Shown here: positions 22,240 to 34,433 of the stretch, piece after piece
Layout of the letters: the number at the start of each line of letters is the position of its first letter
Numbering within the stretch: position 1 is the stretch's first letter
DNA from: Blastobasis lacticolella
Taxonomy: Eukaryota; Arthropoda; Insecta; Lepidoptera; Blastobasidae
Direction of reading: 5' to 3'
Length of the DNA: 64,000 bases
NCBI GenBank assembly: GCA_905147135.1
Contig: LR990067.1
Coordinates: 8,060,001-8,124,000 of the forward strand
Notes under the pieces: generated by a model
Told to the model about the DNA's origin: nothing
The model's input: the letters and a program-made list of their open reading frames with translations, nothing else
The model's database searches: none
Translations under genes and position numbers: made by a program

Positions 22240-22312
22240 TTAGGCGGGGTGACCACTTTCCATCAGGTGGCACGATTGCCTGCTCGTCCACGACAAAAAA
22301 AAAAGGAAAAAA
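22240..22312 (+). mobile_element. LINE family 2 3' tail next to a splice donor
   Basis: GTGACCACTTTCCATCAGG, CGATTGCCTGCTCGTCC and an A run. Its end is less than 10 bp from the intron start at 22319. Confidence 0.6.
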
Positions 22313-22319
22313 CCTTCAC

Positions 22320-22413
22320 CTTCAAACTGCTGCATCTTCTGCGTGGCCAGCAGTCGCGCTTTGCCAGCGGCCGAGCGCAGAATGCCTAGAACCTCCTCAC
22401 TGGCGTCCGTACC
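22320..22413 (-). CDS. vlc: DLGAP/vulcan-like gene, GKAP-domain exon
   Basis: A 94-bp exon encoding GTDASEEVLGILRSAAGKAR, LLATQKMQQFE and the first base of Gly. It matches the DLGAP segment with consensus EEVLGKVRSAVGSAQLL and SQKFQQF. Acceptor is CATTCCAG before 22413; donor is TTTGAAG/GTGAAGG after 22320. A second in-frame acceptor 36 bp upstream (exon start 22449) would add 12 residues (APFNSWTIFSFQ). I prefer the downstream one because the spacing then fits the family. The leftover G joins GC of the next exon to give EGLCYNN, the family's GLC motif. Phase and similarity agree, so this exon is secure. Confidence 0.93.
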
Positions 22414-22451
22414 CTGGAATGAGAAGATGGTCCAGCTGTTGAATGGGGCCT

Positions 22452-22780
22452 GAGTAATAATGAATATACATACATATCCACCGTCACGATGTTTTCCTGT
22501 AGGAATTGGCAGAGACCACGTAATAATTATCTTGGCGTCAATATCCCGGTTGTGCGAGGGCGCGGAGTCCGCCTTGACCATGATCCAGGATTTGGCAGAT
22601 CAGGGGAACCTGTCCAAATTGGATCATCGTTACACATTCAAGCGACTGAATGTGTAGGTTTCAACACGATGTTTTCCCTCACCGTAAGAGCATCGGTTAG
22701 TATTTCATCAGCGGGATTCGAGTCCGGTACCGCTCGCTTACGAGTCGGATGCCCTAACCGCTCGGCCACCGACACTCCTA
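22452..22780 (-). mobile_element. SINE-B copy, minus strand
   Basis: Reverse-complement reading gives GTCGGTGGCCGAGCGGTTAG, a B-box GGACTCGAATCCC, and the family tail ending GATATTGACGCCAAGATAAT. It lies just upstream of the 22413 exon in the intron, within about 40 bp of the exon's splice acceptor. Confidence 0.78.
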
Positions 22781-23258
22781 TTTTACACCTTTAAAGTGGA
22801 TATTTACGGAAATTATACGCCGCATCGATAAATGAAGTAATCGCTCAGTTATTCTAAGTTATTCTGAGTGATATTTAAAATCAAAACAAATTCTTCACGC
22901 GAACGGTTTACGTAATACGCAGTACGTAATACTTCGAGACTCGACATTTTCCCCTCAAGGGCTACAGCTATTTATTACATTTCGACAAGGACATTTCGTT
23001 AAGGGGCTCATGTCATGATTAGTAGCGTGTGTCCGCCGACCTTCACATCCGTTCGCGTGCCAACCTTGCGTTCGGCCAAATGCCATGACTAATTTAATCA
23101 GATGCACATTTCTCTGGCCTATTGTTTCTTTCCGCCGTTTCCGTAAAAGTATGCGTAGTTATTATTCAGTATTATTCAAGGTTTGGTTTATGGCTTTTGC
23201 CTTGGTTTGTTGGGGATTGTATTAGGCGGGCCCGGGTCCTTGGGTGAGAGCACAACTG

Positions 23259-23507
23259 TAGCCGTATTCACAATGATTCGAAACCGTTTCCGAACGATTC
23301 GACACGAAATGAGCAGCGAATCCGTGTCGAACGATTCAAAAACTGTTATTCATCGAATCCCGATAGATTTCACGGAAACTCTACTCTCTATAACATATGA
23401 AAATTTCATCAAAATTAACTGAAACCACATTTTCCTAAGAACTTTTGCGGGGTCCTTTGTCGAATCCGTATCCGAATCCGATTTCCGAGCCATTGTGAAT
23501 ACGGCTA
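23259..23507. mobile_element. MITE family R, copy 2, inside a SINE-B tail
   Basis: Same ends as the copy at 5408. Flanked by CTG on both sides (23256-23258, 23508-23510) and sits within SINE-B sequence (GAGAGCACAA before, GGAATATTGACGCGAAGATG after), which shows its borders directly. Confidence 0.75.
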
Positions 23508-24088
23508 CTGGAATATTGACGCGAAGATGATGATGATTTTCGGGTTTATATTCAGCTGATTTAACCCATTCAAACCCATTCGGTTTAGTATAGGTTTATT
23601 CCCCAGGTTTTATGTCAGGTAATTTTATTTTATATACAACTAAGGGTAACCAAGCGCTCGGCCCGCCTGATGGTAAGTAGCTACCGTAGCTTGTGGGGGT
23701 TGTATACGTAGGTAGGGGTAAGTTCAGTATCACCAACACCTTGAGTATCACCTAGTGATCAATAATAATAAATAAACAGATTATAGCTTTCACGGGAGGA
23801 TTTCGAATACGAGCGAGGTAAGGCAAAGCTGGTCACGTTCGAATTGGATCCGTCTGAATGGATCTACGGATTGGCATAGAAAAGTCTAACGCCAATTTTT
23901 TTTATTGTCTTTGGAGGCACTCGGACGGACGGTCCACTTGATGAAGAGCGGCCATTGTCATCCAGGACATCTGCAACCTAAGGGGAGCGAATACTTTTAC
24001 CTGGACTTTGAGGTATCTGTAGATATGACCTTAGAAGAACCCCATGGTACAGTGCAATGGAAAGACTTAATCTAAAACAGTTACTCAC

Positions 24089-25605
24089 CTGTAAATCCTC
24101 CAGCTGCTTCTCAGCTGCGACGGCCATACCGATCAGTCTCTCCGTCTCCCTCTTCTCCAACTTCAGGAAGTAGTGGCCATCCTTCACCACCTCCCCACTT
24201 TCCTCACTACCACCGTTCTGCGTTACACTGTCCGCTTCAAGCACTGACACATCATTCGAATCTATCAAGTTTATCACTGACACGCCATTGGTTATCGAAT
24301 CACTCGACACTGTATCTTCAGTCTTCTTCTCTTTCTCTATTGGAATGTCTTGCTGTGGACTCGCTTCTTTGATCACTCTCTTCGGGGACATTATAGGGAG
24401 TTGCGCTCGGAACTCGGGCCGGAGATGTCTCAAGACTGGTAGGGCAACAGACTCTGTTTCTGGACTAGAATAGCACTCAGTGTCTTGGGTTTTGGTCGGA
24501 GTCGTAAACCTGTCCTGCACTTGGCAGTTCAAGGATTTCTCCGTTAAGACTTTGGCGTCGTCTTCGCTAAAGCTTTTCTTGTGCCGCTTCTGCATAAGAA
24601 AGCCCTGCGCTAGAGCCCCCGGCCCGTACAGCCTTTCCACCCGTTGCTGGATGAAGCTCTTCATCGGACTCGTAATCTGCTCCCCGTTCTCTTTCGTCAT
24701 CTCTACCCGTTTAGAGATGCCGTTGGACGATATCGTGTAAGACTCGGCGCTTATTTTGCTGTCCTTCCCGTTAGTGGTGGTGGTTTTCCGGAAATTCGTT
24801 TCCGAATAGCTCGACTTGAACGCCACCTCCCTGACATTGTCCACTTCGTCCTTCTGCAGCATTGAGGCGGCAAAATCCTTGCTCTCCGCCGATAAATACG
24901 GTCTGGAACTCTGGTTCAGACTGGGTCCGAGGAAGTCGTTCTTCAGCTGTTTGTTCTCCGCCGCCATGAAGACATTGACAGGTGACGTCGCCAGGTAGGG
25001 ATCCGTGTGCGCCTTGGAAGGCGCTTTGGACGTCAAATTTGGTCGCGTATCATGGGGCCCGAAGGTGGGGACCAGCACTTTGTTCGCACTCACAGGCACC
25101 GGCACCAGAAGAGTGTTGCTGTCAGTCCTGTACTGATATGTGTGCGTGATAGGCCTTATGGGGGAAGCTTCTCTGCTTTTGTTGATGTCTTGCCTCAACT
25201 TCGAGTCGTAGGTCGTCAAAGTTGAGTATCCATTGACAGAGCACGCGAGGTGGAGGTAGCTGAGCTTCTTCTGCGATATATCGTCGCGTTTTTTGTTGAA
25301 TCCCCTGGACTTGTGGCTGGCGACGTCTGCTTTCGACGGCGGCTTGAGTAAGTTATCAGGCTTTATATCTTCCACGTATCTCTCTTGGCTCTTCCTGTCA
25401 TTGGGTCTTCTCAACACTGGTGTGGGGGGATCCGGTGTGGGTTTCCGAGGTGTGGGTGTGGTGTCCTCCTGTGTCCTGGTGGGAGTCGGTGTGGACAGGA
25501 ACGGCTGGACAGTGGCCGCCCGCTCCTGGATCCTGGACGTGAACTCCTTGATGCGACTGGTGGTGGACGACGGCGTCAGCAGATTGAGACTACCTGATGT
25601 GGTAT
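24089..25605 (-). CDS. vlc: DLGAP/vulcan-like gene, large coding exon 2 of 2, start of GKAP domain
   Basis: A 1517-bp exon, open throughout. Acceptor is CCTTTCCAG before 25605; donor is GATTTACAG/GTGAGTAA after 24089. It enters after one base and leaves at a codon boundary. The N-terminal part is Pro/Thr-rich (repeated TPT and PTP). A basic block SFIQQRVERLYGPGALAQGF lies centrally. The last codons (KDGHYFLKLEKRETERLIG and on to EKQLEDLQ) match the start of the GKAP homology domain, which begins GHYFLK in DLGAP1-4. The rest looks disordered. An open frame also runs beyond the donor to 23978, but it loses similarity there and is intron read-through. Confidence 0.92.
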
Positions 25606-25619
25606 CTGGAAAGGAAATT

Positions 25620-27480
25620 ACGGTGTGTTTTTAATTAACATTTGCACTACTTCTAACATTCGGCTTGTTTTTAAATTTCCGTTCTTTAAGAGCAGTCGGG
25701 GCTTTTAGTTTTTAATTTTCCTCTTTTTAGTGTAATAACCAAGTACCATTCGTTCGACGTAATACGACTTTTAGTAATATTTACTTTTGATGCCATTTGT
25801 CTTTCGAAACTACTTTTAAGTATATAAGTTACATATTTATGTAATTAGCTGAACTTTTTATTTAACCTCTTAACCTCTATGGCGCCCAAAGTATCCGCCA
25901 TTTTTTTTTAATATGGATTTTTTAGAGGAATCTAACAAAAAACTATACCTTATCCGTCGAAATCCATCCAGCGGTTTGGAGGATACGTGGTAATAAAGAA
26001 ATTAACAAATACATACAAAATACGCGCAAAAAACATAACTCTTCCTTAGCAGTCGGATAAAAAACGGTCAAGACGTGTCGGGCCAAGAGTGTAGGGTTCC
26101 GTAGTTGGATGTCAATATGCATGCTTAAGAGGGTTTTTTGATACTATAACCACATAACTTTGTAGTTTATGTTGCTTTGCTTAACATTGTATAATATTTA
26201 GTGTATACCTAATTCCTTTTTCTTCTACTTACATTGTTTTAAATGACACACTGAACGCAAATGTTGTGTCAACAATATGAGACTCGTATTAGAACAACCT
26301 ATTTTATGTAAACTGTTTATAATGTAACAATATGAGTTCTGCAGGTGTACATTACAAAGTTACAAATACACCAGAACGTGAATAAATAAACTTGTAATGA
26401 ATTTTTTAATTCATTCTTCAGGCAATGACGCTGATCTTGATTATTAGCTTTATTAATAACAAAGTACGTCTCAAGGCCACATTAACTCAAACATAATGCA
26501 AAGACAATACAATTTCAGTCTCACAGCTGTAAAAATACTTAAAAAGGTAAACAAGTAGCTAGTTAATAGTTTTTAAAATGGAGCAATGGCGAAATTTATT
26601 GTATGTTTTAGTGTGGTTCATTCTAATAAATAAAATAACCATTCTGGCGTTATTGTCCCGGTTGTGCTCTCGCGCACGAGGGCGCGGGGTCCGCTTAGAC
26701 CATGAACCATGATTTGGCAGATCAGGTAATTACAGTGGGGAGACTGCCATCTGACCTCCGCGATCCTGATACCAGGGGAACCTGACCAGTCGCCTGAATG
26801 TGCAGGTTTCATCACGTTATCGTGGTTTATCATATCCAGAAATAATCTATCTAAAAACGACAACGTTTTTTCTAGCCGGCACTTTCTGCTGTTTGGACCA
26901 AACTGAACGTTATCCATTTGTTTTAATGACTTTAAAGAGTAATCTAGATGAATATTACAAAGATGCTTCGTGTTACCGTATTACATAATACAAGTCACAT
27001 TGTGTTGTAGTTAAGACATTTTCTCGCACACACAAACACACAACGCAACAATAGTGAAACTAAGTAGCAAATGCGACACAAAAGAAGACATTAGCAACGT
27101 TGTAATGGGAAAAGATCTTTCGAAAATGCATGATTTTTAAGTTTTCATACAAAACATCTTACGTGTGGGTTTGGTTTTGACAGACTATTGACTAATCTAC
27201 GGTTAAGGGATGCCATACAGCTCCAGAAACTGTTTAACTAGAAGAAGATCCGGTCATATTAATATCTTCCCACATGATATTTAAAAAGATCGTGCATTTT
27301 ACGGCAGAATATGAAGTAATGAAGAAAATGAATATATGGGTTGCTTACTCTCACCCTGGCCCTTCTATGGGGTTGCCATGGAGACAATCTACCCTCATCT
27401 GTTGTTTAATCGAGTTATATGTCACATTAAAGGTATTTCGTTCCCCTATCCAACAATATATGGTTGCTTAGGCAAAACTT
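25620..27480. other. DLGAP intron, mostly AT-rich
   Basis: Contains interspersed-repeat words near 26070-26110 (GTGTCGGGCCAAGAGTGTAG, GGGTTCCGTAGTTGG), common in lepidopteran repeats, and the SINE-B tail at 26635. No coding signal. Confidence 0.5.
26635..26825 (-). mobile_element. SINE-B tail fragment
   Basis: Contains the family words in reverse: GTCCCGGTTGTGCTCTCGCG, GATCAGGTAATTACAGTGG, AGACTGCCATCTGACCTCCG. No tRNA head. Confidence 0.75.
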
Positions 27481-27483
27481 GGT

Positions 27484-27662
27484 CAGAGGGCCTATCGGCT
27501 ATCTCAGTGGACAACTGAATTTGACATAAAAAAATCTGACGCTACTCTAATTTGGTAGACGCTATTGCCAGTTTTCAACGTAGATGACGTGGTGTAGAAT
27601 TATCTAGTGTCAAATACAGTTGTCAACTGAGTTAGCCAATAGCCCCGCAGAACGGAATATTG
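27484..27662. mobile_element. MITE family C copy
   Basis: Nearly identical to the element that splits the LINE at 51.5 kb, with the same terminal inverted repeats ending in ATTTGACA. It lies in the large DLGAP intron between the 34434 and 25605 exons. Confidence 0.72.
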
Positions 27663-28669
27663 GAGAACGGAACGGAAATTTTGGTGAACATTCATAAATT
27701 AATGTTAATTCATTTATTTTATAAATGTTCACCGACATATTTTTTATTCAGTAAGTAATATTCTTTCGTATAAGGCCCGATTTTTTTGAATAACATAAGA
27801 TGGAAGATATTCTATGGTTGAATCTTAGACCATACCAGTATCCGGGTCCCCAGCGGAAGACCTTGGTAGACCTCGCTTGACCAACGGTATTAGAAGGCAC
27901 ACCAAACGAGTGGCGAGCTCGTTGCGGTGCTGAAGTTCGACTAGTTGAGAAGTACGAAACGGTCACCAATAGTTTCCAGACAGTGCAAGCATTGCGTAAC
28001 TTCAGTTATCGGCCACGCAAGCACGCTGCCCCTAGCCCAGGGCCGCTTCTTTTTAACTATTATTACCGAATTGACTATTCAATTTACCGGTCAAGGGTGT
28101 GTCAATATTTTGCAAATATATTGTGTTTTCATAAACATCCTATTGTTAATGGTCGATATACAAATTTTACAATGATGTGTGCCATTTGGGTGGACGCAAA
28201 ATAAACTATGACACATTGTAGTGTGAACTATGGCCTTTAAATCAACTTGCAAAATCCTGTTTCGTTTTCATCATATATTTTGCAATCTTTGCAATTTTTT
28301 AAGATTCCGTCTTTAGTAAAACTAGAAACCCCTAAGCTGGGGTAGCTTAGGGGTTTCTAAGTTCATTTATTACTTTATTCCTAATCTGTTTATTTCTAGG
28401 TTACGAATTACGACAGGCAACACAGAATGGCACGACACGAAGACATGGTCTTGGCCGGTTTTTTTATGGGTTTTACTCAGGGACAAATGAGCAAATTATC
28501 TTGTAAGATATTTATTTTGTTTTGACTAAGGCCTTCAACTGGGGACCCAAGTCTGTTTTAAGATTCAAGAGTTATTTAATGATTACCTGAACCGACTAGC
28601 ACTCAAGAAAAGACATGCACGTGTATTATGAAAAGATTGATGATTTTGGAAGAAGCAATAGAGATTGGC

Positions 28670-28935
28670 CGTGAGGTGTCCGGCAGAGTAGAATAGCACC
28701 AACCCCTTACACTCGTGGGTGTCGTACAAGGCGACTAATGTTTTCGAGGCAATAAGTCCCCGTAGGGTGGAAAATGGGCAGCCGCGTTTTCCATTGTTAT
28801 ATTTATAACACTGCGATCTCCAACCCGCCTGCTAAGCGTGGAGATTATGGCAATAACCTCCCCTTTCGTGGGAGAGGCCCTAAGTCCTGCAGTGGACTGT
28901 TATGGGCTGTGATGATGATGATGATCAGAGGTTTG
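28670..28935 (+). repeat. Repeat E copy
   Basis: TGTCCGGCAGAGTAGAATAG, ACACTCGTGGGTGTCGTAC, GATCTCCAACCCGCCTGC, GGGAGAGGCCCTAAGTCC, then ATGATG repeats. Copies in the other orientation at 38415-38690 and 57235-57510; a fragment at 14085-14160. Confidence 0.65.
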
Positions 28936-29249
28936 TCAGGACCGTAGCGAGTGAAACAACGTGGTATTTAGCTCTACCCCTAGGTTTAGATTCACCCTTT
29001 TTCCGCACTCGGGACTGTTATTAGGTCCTTTGTAAGTAGGCCTATCCATAGGTACGTATGTATGTATGTAGTGAACCGTCCAGGCTTCGCACCTTAACAA
29101 ATCACACCCCAAAACCTATCTCATGAATCACTATCACTATCAAAACGGCATGAAAATCCGTTCAGTAGTTTTTGAGTTTATAGCGAACAGAAAGACAGAC
29201 AAACGCGAACGACGTGGCAAATTCTTTTATATTTAGTAGTGAGTAAAAA

Positions 29250-32100
29250 GTAATGCCATAAAAAATTTAATTTTGAAAAGTAAAATTAATTCTTTTCATC
29301 CACTGCAAAGATGGGACGTTTAGAAAACCAGCCTACCAGTATCTGGTACCACCAGTGCGTTGCAGGCCCTTGATTGAAATTGACCTAAAATTGAACTTCA
29401 GTTGACATAACTAAATTATAATAGATATATAAAATAATAAACCACTCACATGATGCAAACATAAGAAAATAGTCACACATTTTTAACAATTTCTCACATT
29501 TCCTACATTATTATAAAATTATTACTGCTAAAACTTTTATTATAATTACTAAAATATGAAATCCCTGTTTCGCTATGTTACTAGATCAATCATATTGATC
29601 CAACGTGTTATCATCACTGATATTAGCCTAGTACTAACAGAGATAATAACGATATATTTTAATATAAGTCCCGTATGTGACGTTGTTTTTATAGTTGTAC
29701 TGCTTTTTTTTTTGTAATACTGTAAGGAATAATTATATGCTGTTTATTTATCAATTATCTATAATATTTATTTATTTAGGTTATAGACGAGCAGCATTGA
29801 TGCCGATTTGTCTATATCACAGTGTTAAAAGTCATTTTAAATCAAGTAGAGTCAGTTCATTCAACTTCAACAACTCGTCCAGTCTGTTCTTGAAGGTATA
29901 TCACTTCAATAGGTAATGTCTAAAAAAATATTATAAAAATTCTTTAACCAATGGGTTAACACATGCAACGAAGCACTCATTATGAACTGAAACACAAACA
30001 GTACTGAGTGAAAAATAAACACATGATTACGTCTTCCCTATCTTATCATTGAGAATTTATTTTGTAATGGACGACATTGAGAGATAAAGGAGGAATATGG
30101 GTTATTACATCATGAAACAAAACAACATTCTAATCCCATAGAAATTGAGGGCTTGAAGATTTTGTAGTATACATTTGTCAAATAAATAAATAAAAAATAA
30201 ATATGCTTGGACAATTCACACAGCACCATTGAGCCCCAAAGTAAGCAAAGCTTGTGTTATGGTGCCAGAGAACTGATAAACTACTTACATATTTACCCGT
30301 AACACAAATTCAAATTAATGATTTAAATTTTTGTCTGACCGGGTATCAAGCTCGGGACCTCTTCGTGTTAACCACCTGAACCACTCAGGTCATCAAATTG
30401 TACACACAACTAAAACTTCCAAGTTATGTTCACACTAAATATCATCAAAATCGGTAAGGCAATAAAAATTGAATAAATTACCCGAAGACATTATAAGTGC
30501 TCCATCAGTCAACTCTTTAAAAAAAAGACTGGACAAGTTTTATCAATAATGACGTAAAGTGCCGTGATATACACGTATCCGCTTTAGCTGCTAGTGTATC
30601 TATAAATATTAATAATAAAATAAAAAAATAATATATAACAAAACACACATTCAGTTGCCATTGTATTAACATTTTTCATTAAACATTTAACATAAATGTT
30701 CAAATTACATAGTTAAGTTGATGATGCAAAAAAAATAAACTGCCTTGCATCAATAGAGATACTAAGTGCAGCATAATTTCTAGGAAATAAAAATATTAAC
30801 TACCTATATCATTATTATACATGCAGTAACCATAACAGGATAAGTGTCTGTGGCATGCATGAATGGACAGTAGGACAATAATACAAATATGGCGAGCAAA
30901 TGACATTGTACATCCATCTTAACCTACAAACACACTTGATAATATCTTCACAGTATTAAGGTCAGAACGAATTAACTAGAATAAGGGATAAGGAAACTGA
31001 GAATAAGGGATATGTTGTCAATTCGCTATAAGAATATTGTGATAGATATCTACACTATATTGTGTCCTAAATAGGTTATAGGATAAAGCAAACAAGTGAG
31101 GTATTCCTTAAAGATTATATGGAGCCCTCAATGTATTTGAAACTAGCTTTTGCTGCGTGGAAATAGGTTTTTATGACAATTTAGCTTGTCTATGTTACCA
31201 TTTTAAAAGACCTCTGTAATGTATGAATGCTAGTACTACTGGGAGGTAAAGCTCTCTGGTTCTACCAACCCGAATTAGACGAAACATGGCTTAGATTGTA
31301 CCCTGGACTTCAAGCTATCAAAACCTGTTCAGAAGTTTTTGCATGATGCGCGTTCAGACACATAGACAAAATTTTTTTTGGGCATAGTTAAGTCCCAGAA
31401 TCCTATCCCGACTATATTTTCTGAAATATCTTCAATGTACAGATACAGCTTTTCTACAGTTTATTAATAGATCAAATTTGATACTAGGCAGAAACACACA
31501 AGAGACATAAATAATGCAAATTTAACTACATACCAGCAAGTAAGGCATGTGCCTTATAAGTTACGTATTCAACACAGAACAATGCATTTGTTTCATGCAA
31601 GTAACACTTACCGTCTAAGATAAAATGAGTCCTAACCTTCTATATTAGAGATAGAATAAGCTCTATTGTTAATGACCTAAATTACATAATTTTTACATTA
31701 CAAAGTATAGGTTTATTGTCTTATAGGACTGGTGTATGTACACTTGCAAGTTGCAAAGTCTACTATACTGATAATAAAACAATTTGCATCGGCAATTGAT
31801 ATCTTAGAGAGAATCTAAGCTTTTAATCCTCAGTAATGTAGTTGGGAGGACTAACCGGATACGACAGTGTAACTGAGCTATGTAGGTATCTATACAGATA
31901 AAGACACATATTCATGCTAAAAAGTACAAGCTGTGTTAGTCACAACTTGAGGAAAAGTTATAATTGGAAGGATATTAATCACATAAGATGAAATCACTAC
32001 AGATCAAACTTTGTCACGTAGGTAGCTGAGGTTTTATTATTGGGATAATCACGTAGAAATTACTAAGAAAGCAGGTAGGTCCACACGGCAAACTTTGTGA
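29250..32100. other. DLGAP intron, AT-rich
   Basis: Only the SINE-A copy at 30208-30391 is recognisable. No open frame with family features and no long repeats. Confidence 0.5.
30208..30391 (-). mobile_element. SINE-A copy, minus strand
   Basis: Reverse strand carries GACCTGAGTGGTTCAGGTGG (head) and the reverse of TTTGGGGCTCAATGGTGCTG. Diverged; in the DLGAP large intron. Confidence 0.7.
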
Positions 32101-32149
32101 TATGATTTTCACAAGATTATCGGCATTAGATGAAGCCAAAGCGACTTAC

Positions 32150-32226
32150 CAACGAAATAGAAAACACAAAACACTGGTTGAACAACAACGCCGGTGATAA
32201 CTAATAGTTTTTCCAGTTATTTTATA
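32150..32226 (-). promoter_or_regulatory. Possible internal promoter and 5' non-coding first exon
   Basis: On the minus strand a TATAAAA box (32226-32220) is followed after about 75 bp by a strong splice donor, TTCGTTG/GTAAGTCG, with the last exon base at 32150. A transcript starting about 30 bp below the box would have a short leader (about 32195-32150) able to splice to the 25605 exon. That would give an N-terminally shortened DLGAP form. The sequence just upstream (32270-32400) is unusually CpG-rich for an intron. This is inference from signals only; no initiator or transcript evidence. Confidence 0.33.
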
Positions 32227-32944
32227 CACTTCGAACAAATTTTACACAAAATTTTTATGACATCACTTCGTCGCAAAGTGGTCGCAAACGTCAAGCAAAA
32301 CTTTTTATTTTTTTTACTCGGCGGGCGGACGTCAAGCGATGCGCAAGTTTGCGGCCAGTCTGCCGTACGTTCCGTTTCACCGTTAGTGGCTCATAATTTC
32401 CTATACCTATAATTTATACAAAGCGCTGTTTTTATATCAAATGTGAAGTTGAAAAATTGCTAACTGTTGTAAAATACTTTGCAAAGTTGTTCCCGTGTTG
32501 GCGAGCACACTGATTCAACGTTCTGACGACAATGACCGGTATTTTGACTGCGTGGGTGGAGTGGAGGCCGATAGTTCGATTAAAGCCATACGCGAATACA
32601 TATTTATTGTCTTTTGTGACTTGCATTTTGTTTTGCAAGTTGCATTGTTAGCTGTTGTCTGGCCTAGTTAATACAGACGGAACACACAAAGAGTATTGCA
32701 TCTTCGTGATCCGTTTATTATTGCCACTAGCACAGGGTGCCTTGCATAGCTACGGACTCACGGACGTAAAATATATTGACAAATAATTTAGAAAGTTGTT
32801 ATACGACAGAAAAAGTTTGTATAACTGGGGAAATCTTCGAAACTAGATACTATACCATTACCTACACCGATTTCGATAATTCTTGCACTACGCAGGCATC
32901 TTTCTTCGTGAGTGTCATCATAGAATACTTCTATGCTTTATGTC

Positions 32945-33160
32945 TTTACTAGTGGACCCGGCGTGACTTTGTTCGCGTACACCTACTTCATCCCTACCTA
33001 CCCTTTTTTACTTGCTTATAAACCTTCCCGTGGAATCACTCTATCTATTGTTGAAAACCGCATTAAAATCCGTTAGGTAGTTTAAAAGATCTAAGCGCAC
33101 ATAGATCCATAGGGACAGACAGCGGGAAACGACTTTGTTTTATACTATGTATCTATGGAT
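32945..33160 (+). repeat. Repeat D copy
   Basis: AGTGGACCCGGCGTGACTTT, TTCGCGTACACCTAC, CTATCTATTGTTGAAAACCG, CATAGGGACAGACAGCGGG. In the DLGAP intron. Confidence 0.6.
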
Positions 33161-34430
33161 ATCCCGGAAAATAACAGAACCCTGCGAATAGTAGATTATT
33201 TATTTTCGAACTGCGGCTGATAACCGCAAGGGGCGTAGTTTTTATATATTTACTATAGTTGCGATATAAAAGCTGTTTTGTATCATTGAATCAAAGTTAA
33301 CCTGTAAAATAAGTGGACAGTAAGGTTTACAAAGAGGCAGAGAAGACATGTCCGAAAATAAATCGAAGTCGCTTACGTAAATACGGCAAAGGTAATCAAT
33401 ACGAAAGTGAAGAAATGAAACAGATGGTGCGAGTGGCACACTAAAACCAAAAGTCGTGAATATGTCGTGAACCAACCAAAATTAAGACGGAGTAAAAGTG
33501 TGAGTGCACGAGTGCGGTAATGTAAACAAAAAACACGCGTATAATAAAAAAGCGTATCTAGGTAATGGAAACAAAATTCGGGTGAATAATGGCACATTTA
33601 CGAGCGAGTGTGTTGAAAAAAATTATTGCTGTAGATCCCGTAGAGGGCTATCCCAAATGGAAACGGTCGTGCGACGGGCGGATTTGATGTCTCCTATTGG
33701 CCGGGCGTCGTCCGTCGTACGACCATGGTCTTGAAACATGGGACGGCGTCTTACAAGCGATCTTGTCATACATATTTTACATCAAAATATGGTAGGCTAC
33801 CCATTTAATTATTATTCTAAACTCAACTTCATATGATTCCTAATTATATGAATTATTGGTATTATGTAATGCCAGTATTCCGTAATGCCATAAAGGTAGG
33901 TTTCTATTTAATAAGAATAGTTGAGAGGAGAGAATTGTGGAAGGAGGATGAAATTATAGAATATGTAAGATAAATAGGTACTTAAGTGATATAATAATAA
34001 CAATAATGGCGGTAGGAAAAGAAAAGAAAACGCAATATGAAATGAATATTATAAACATACATTTATTATTAAATATGAATATGAACTACTTATGAATATT
34101 CACACGAAATATAATAATGAACATTAAAGAAGCAAGCCTTGCTACGATAAAGATACTGAGCTCGAATACCGATCATAAAGTCGTATTTTCGCTAATTAAT
34201 GGAGGTAGACACGTATAGATACTTAATAATAAAAAAATTAACGTGGACTTTATAGCAAAAATACAACTTTAAGGATAGTATAGAGAAATATAGAGTTGAT
34301 AATGAAATAAATAACAAACTAAGACGAACGAACAAGAGACAAAGATAACATCGAACTATAATGAGAAAACATAAATAAACATGCTTATTTGCTGAATTAC
34401 AAAACAACACAAGTAATCAATAGCAAACGT
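33160..34430. other. DLGAP intron just upstream of the 25605-exon side
   Basis: AT-rich with a short GC-richer piece at 33640-33735 (GCGACGGGCGG, GGCCGGGCGTCGTCCGTCG). No gene recognised. Confidence 0.45.
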
Positions 34431-34433
34431 TAC

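Noticed and set aside
23978..24088. Continuation of the DLGAP frame past the GATTTACAG donor
   Set aside because: Similarity to the GKAP domain stops exactly at the donor and resumes in phase at 22413, so this part is intron.
27748..27969. Minus-strand frame with RARHSFGVPSNTVGQ
   Set aside because: Looks like a decayed repeat; no recognisable family, splice sites or conservation evidence.
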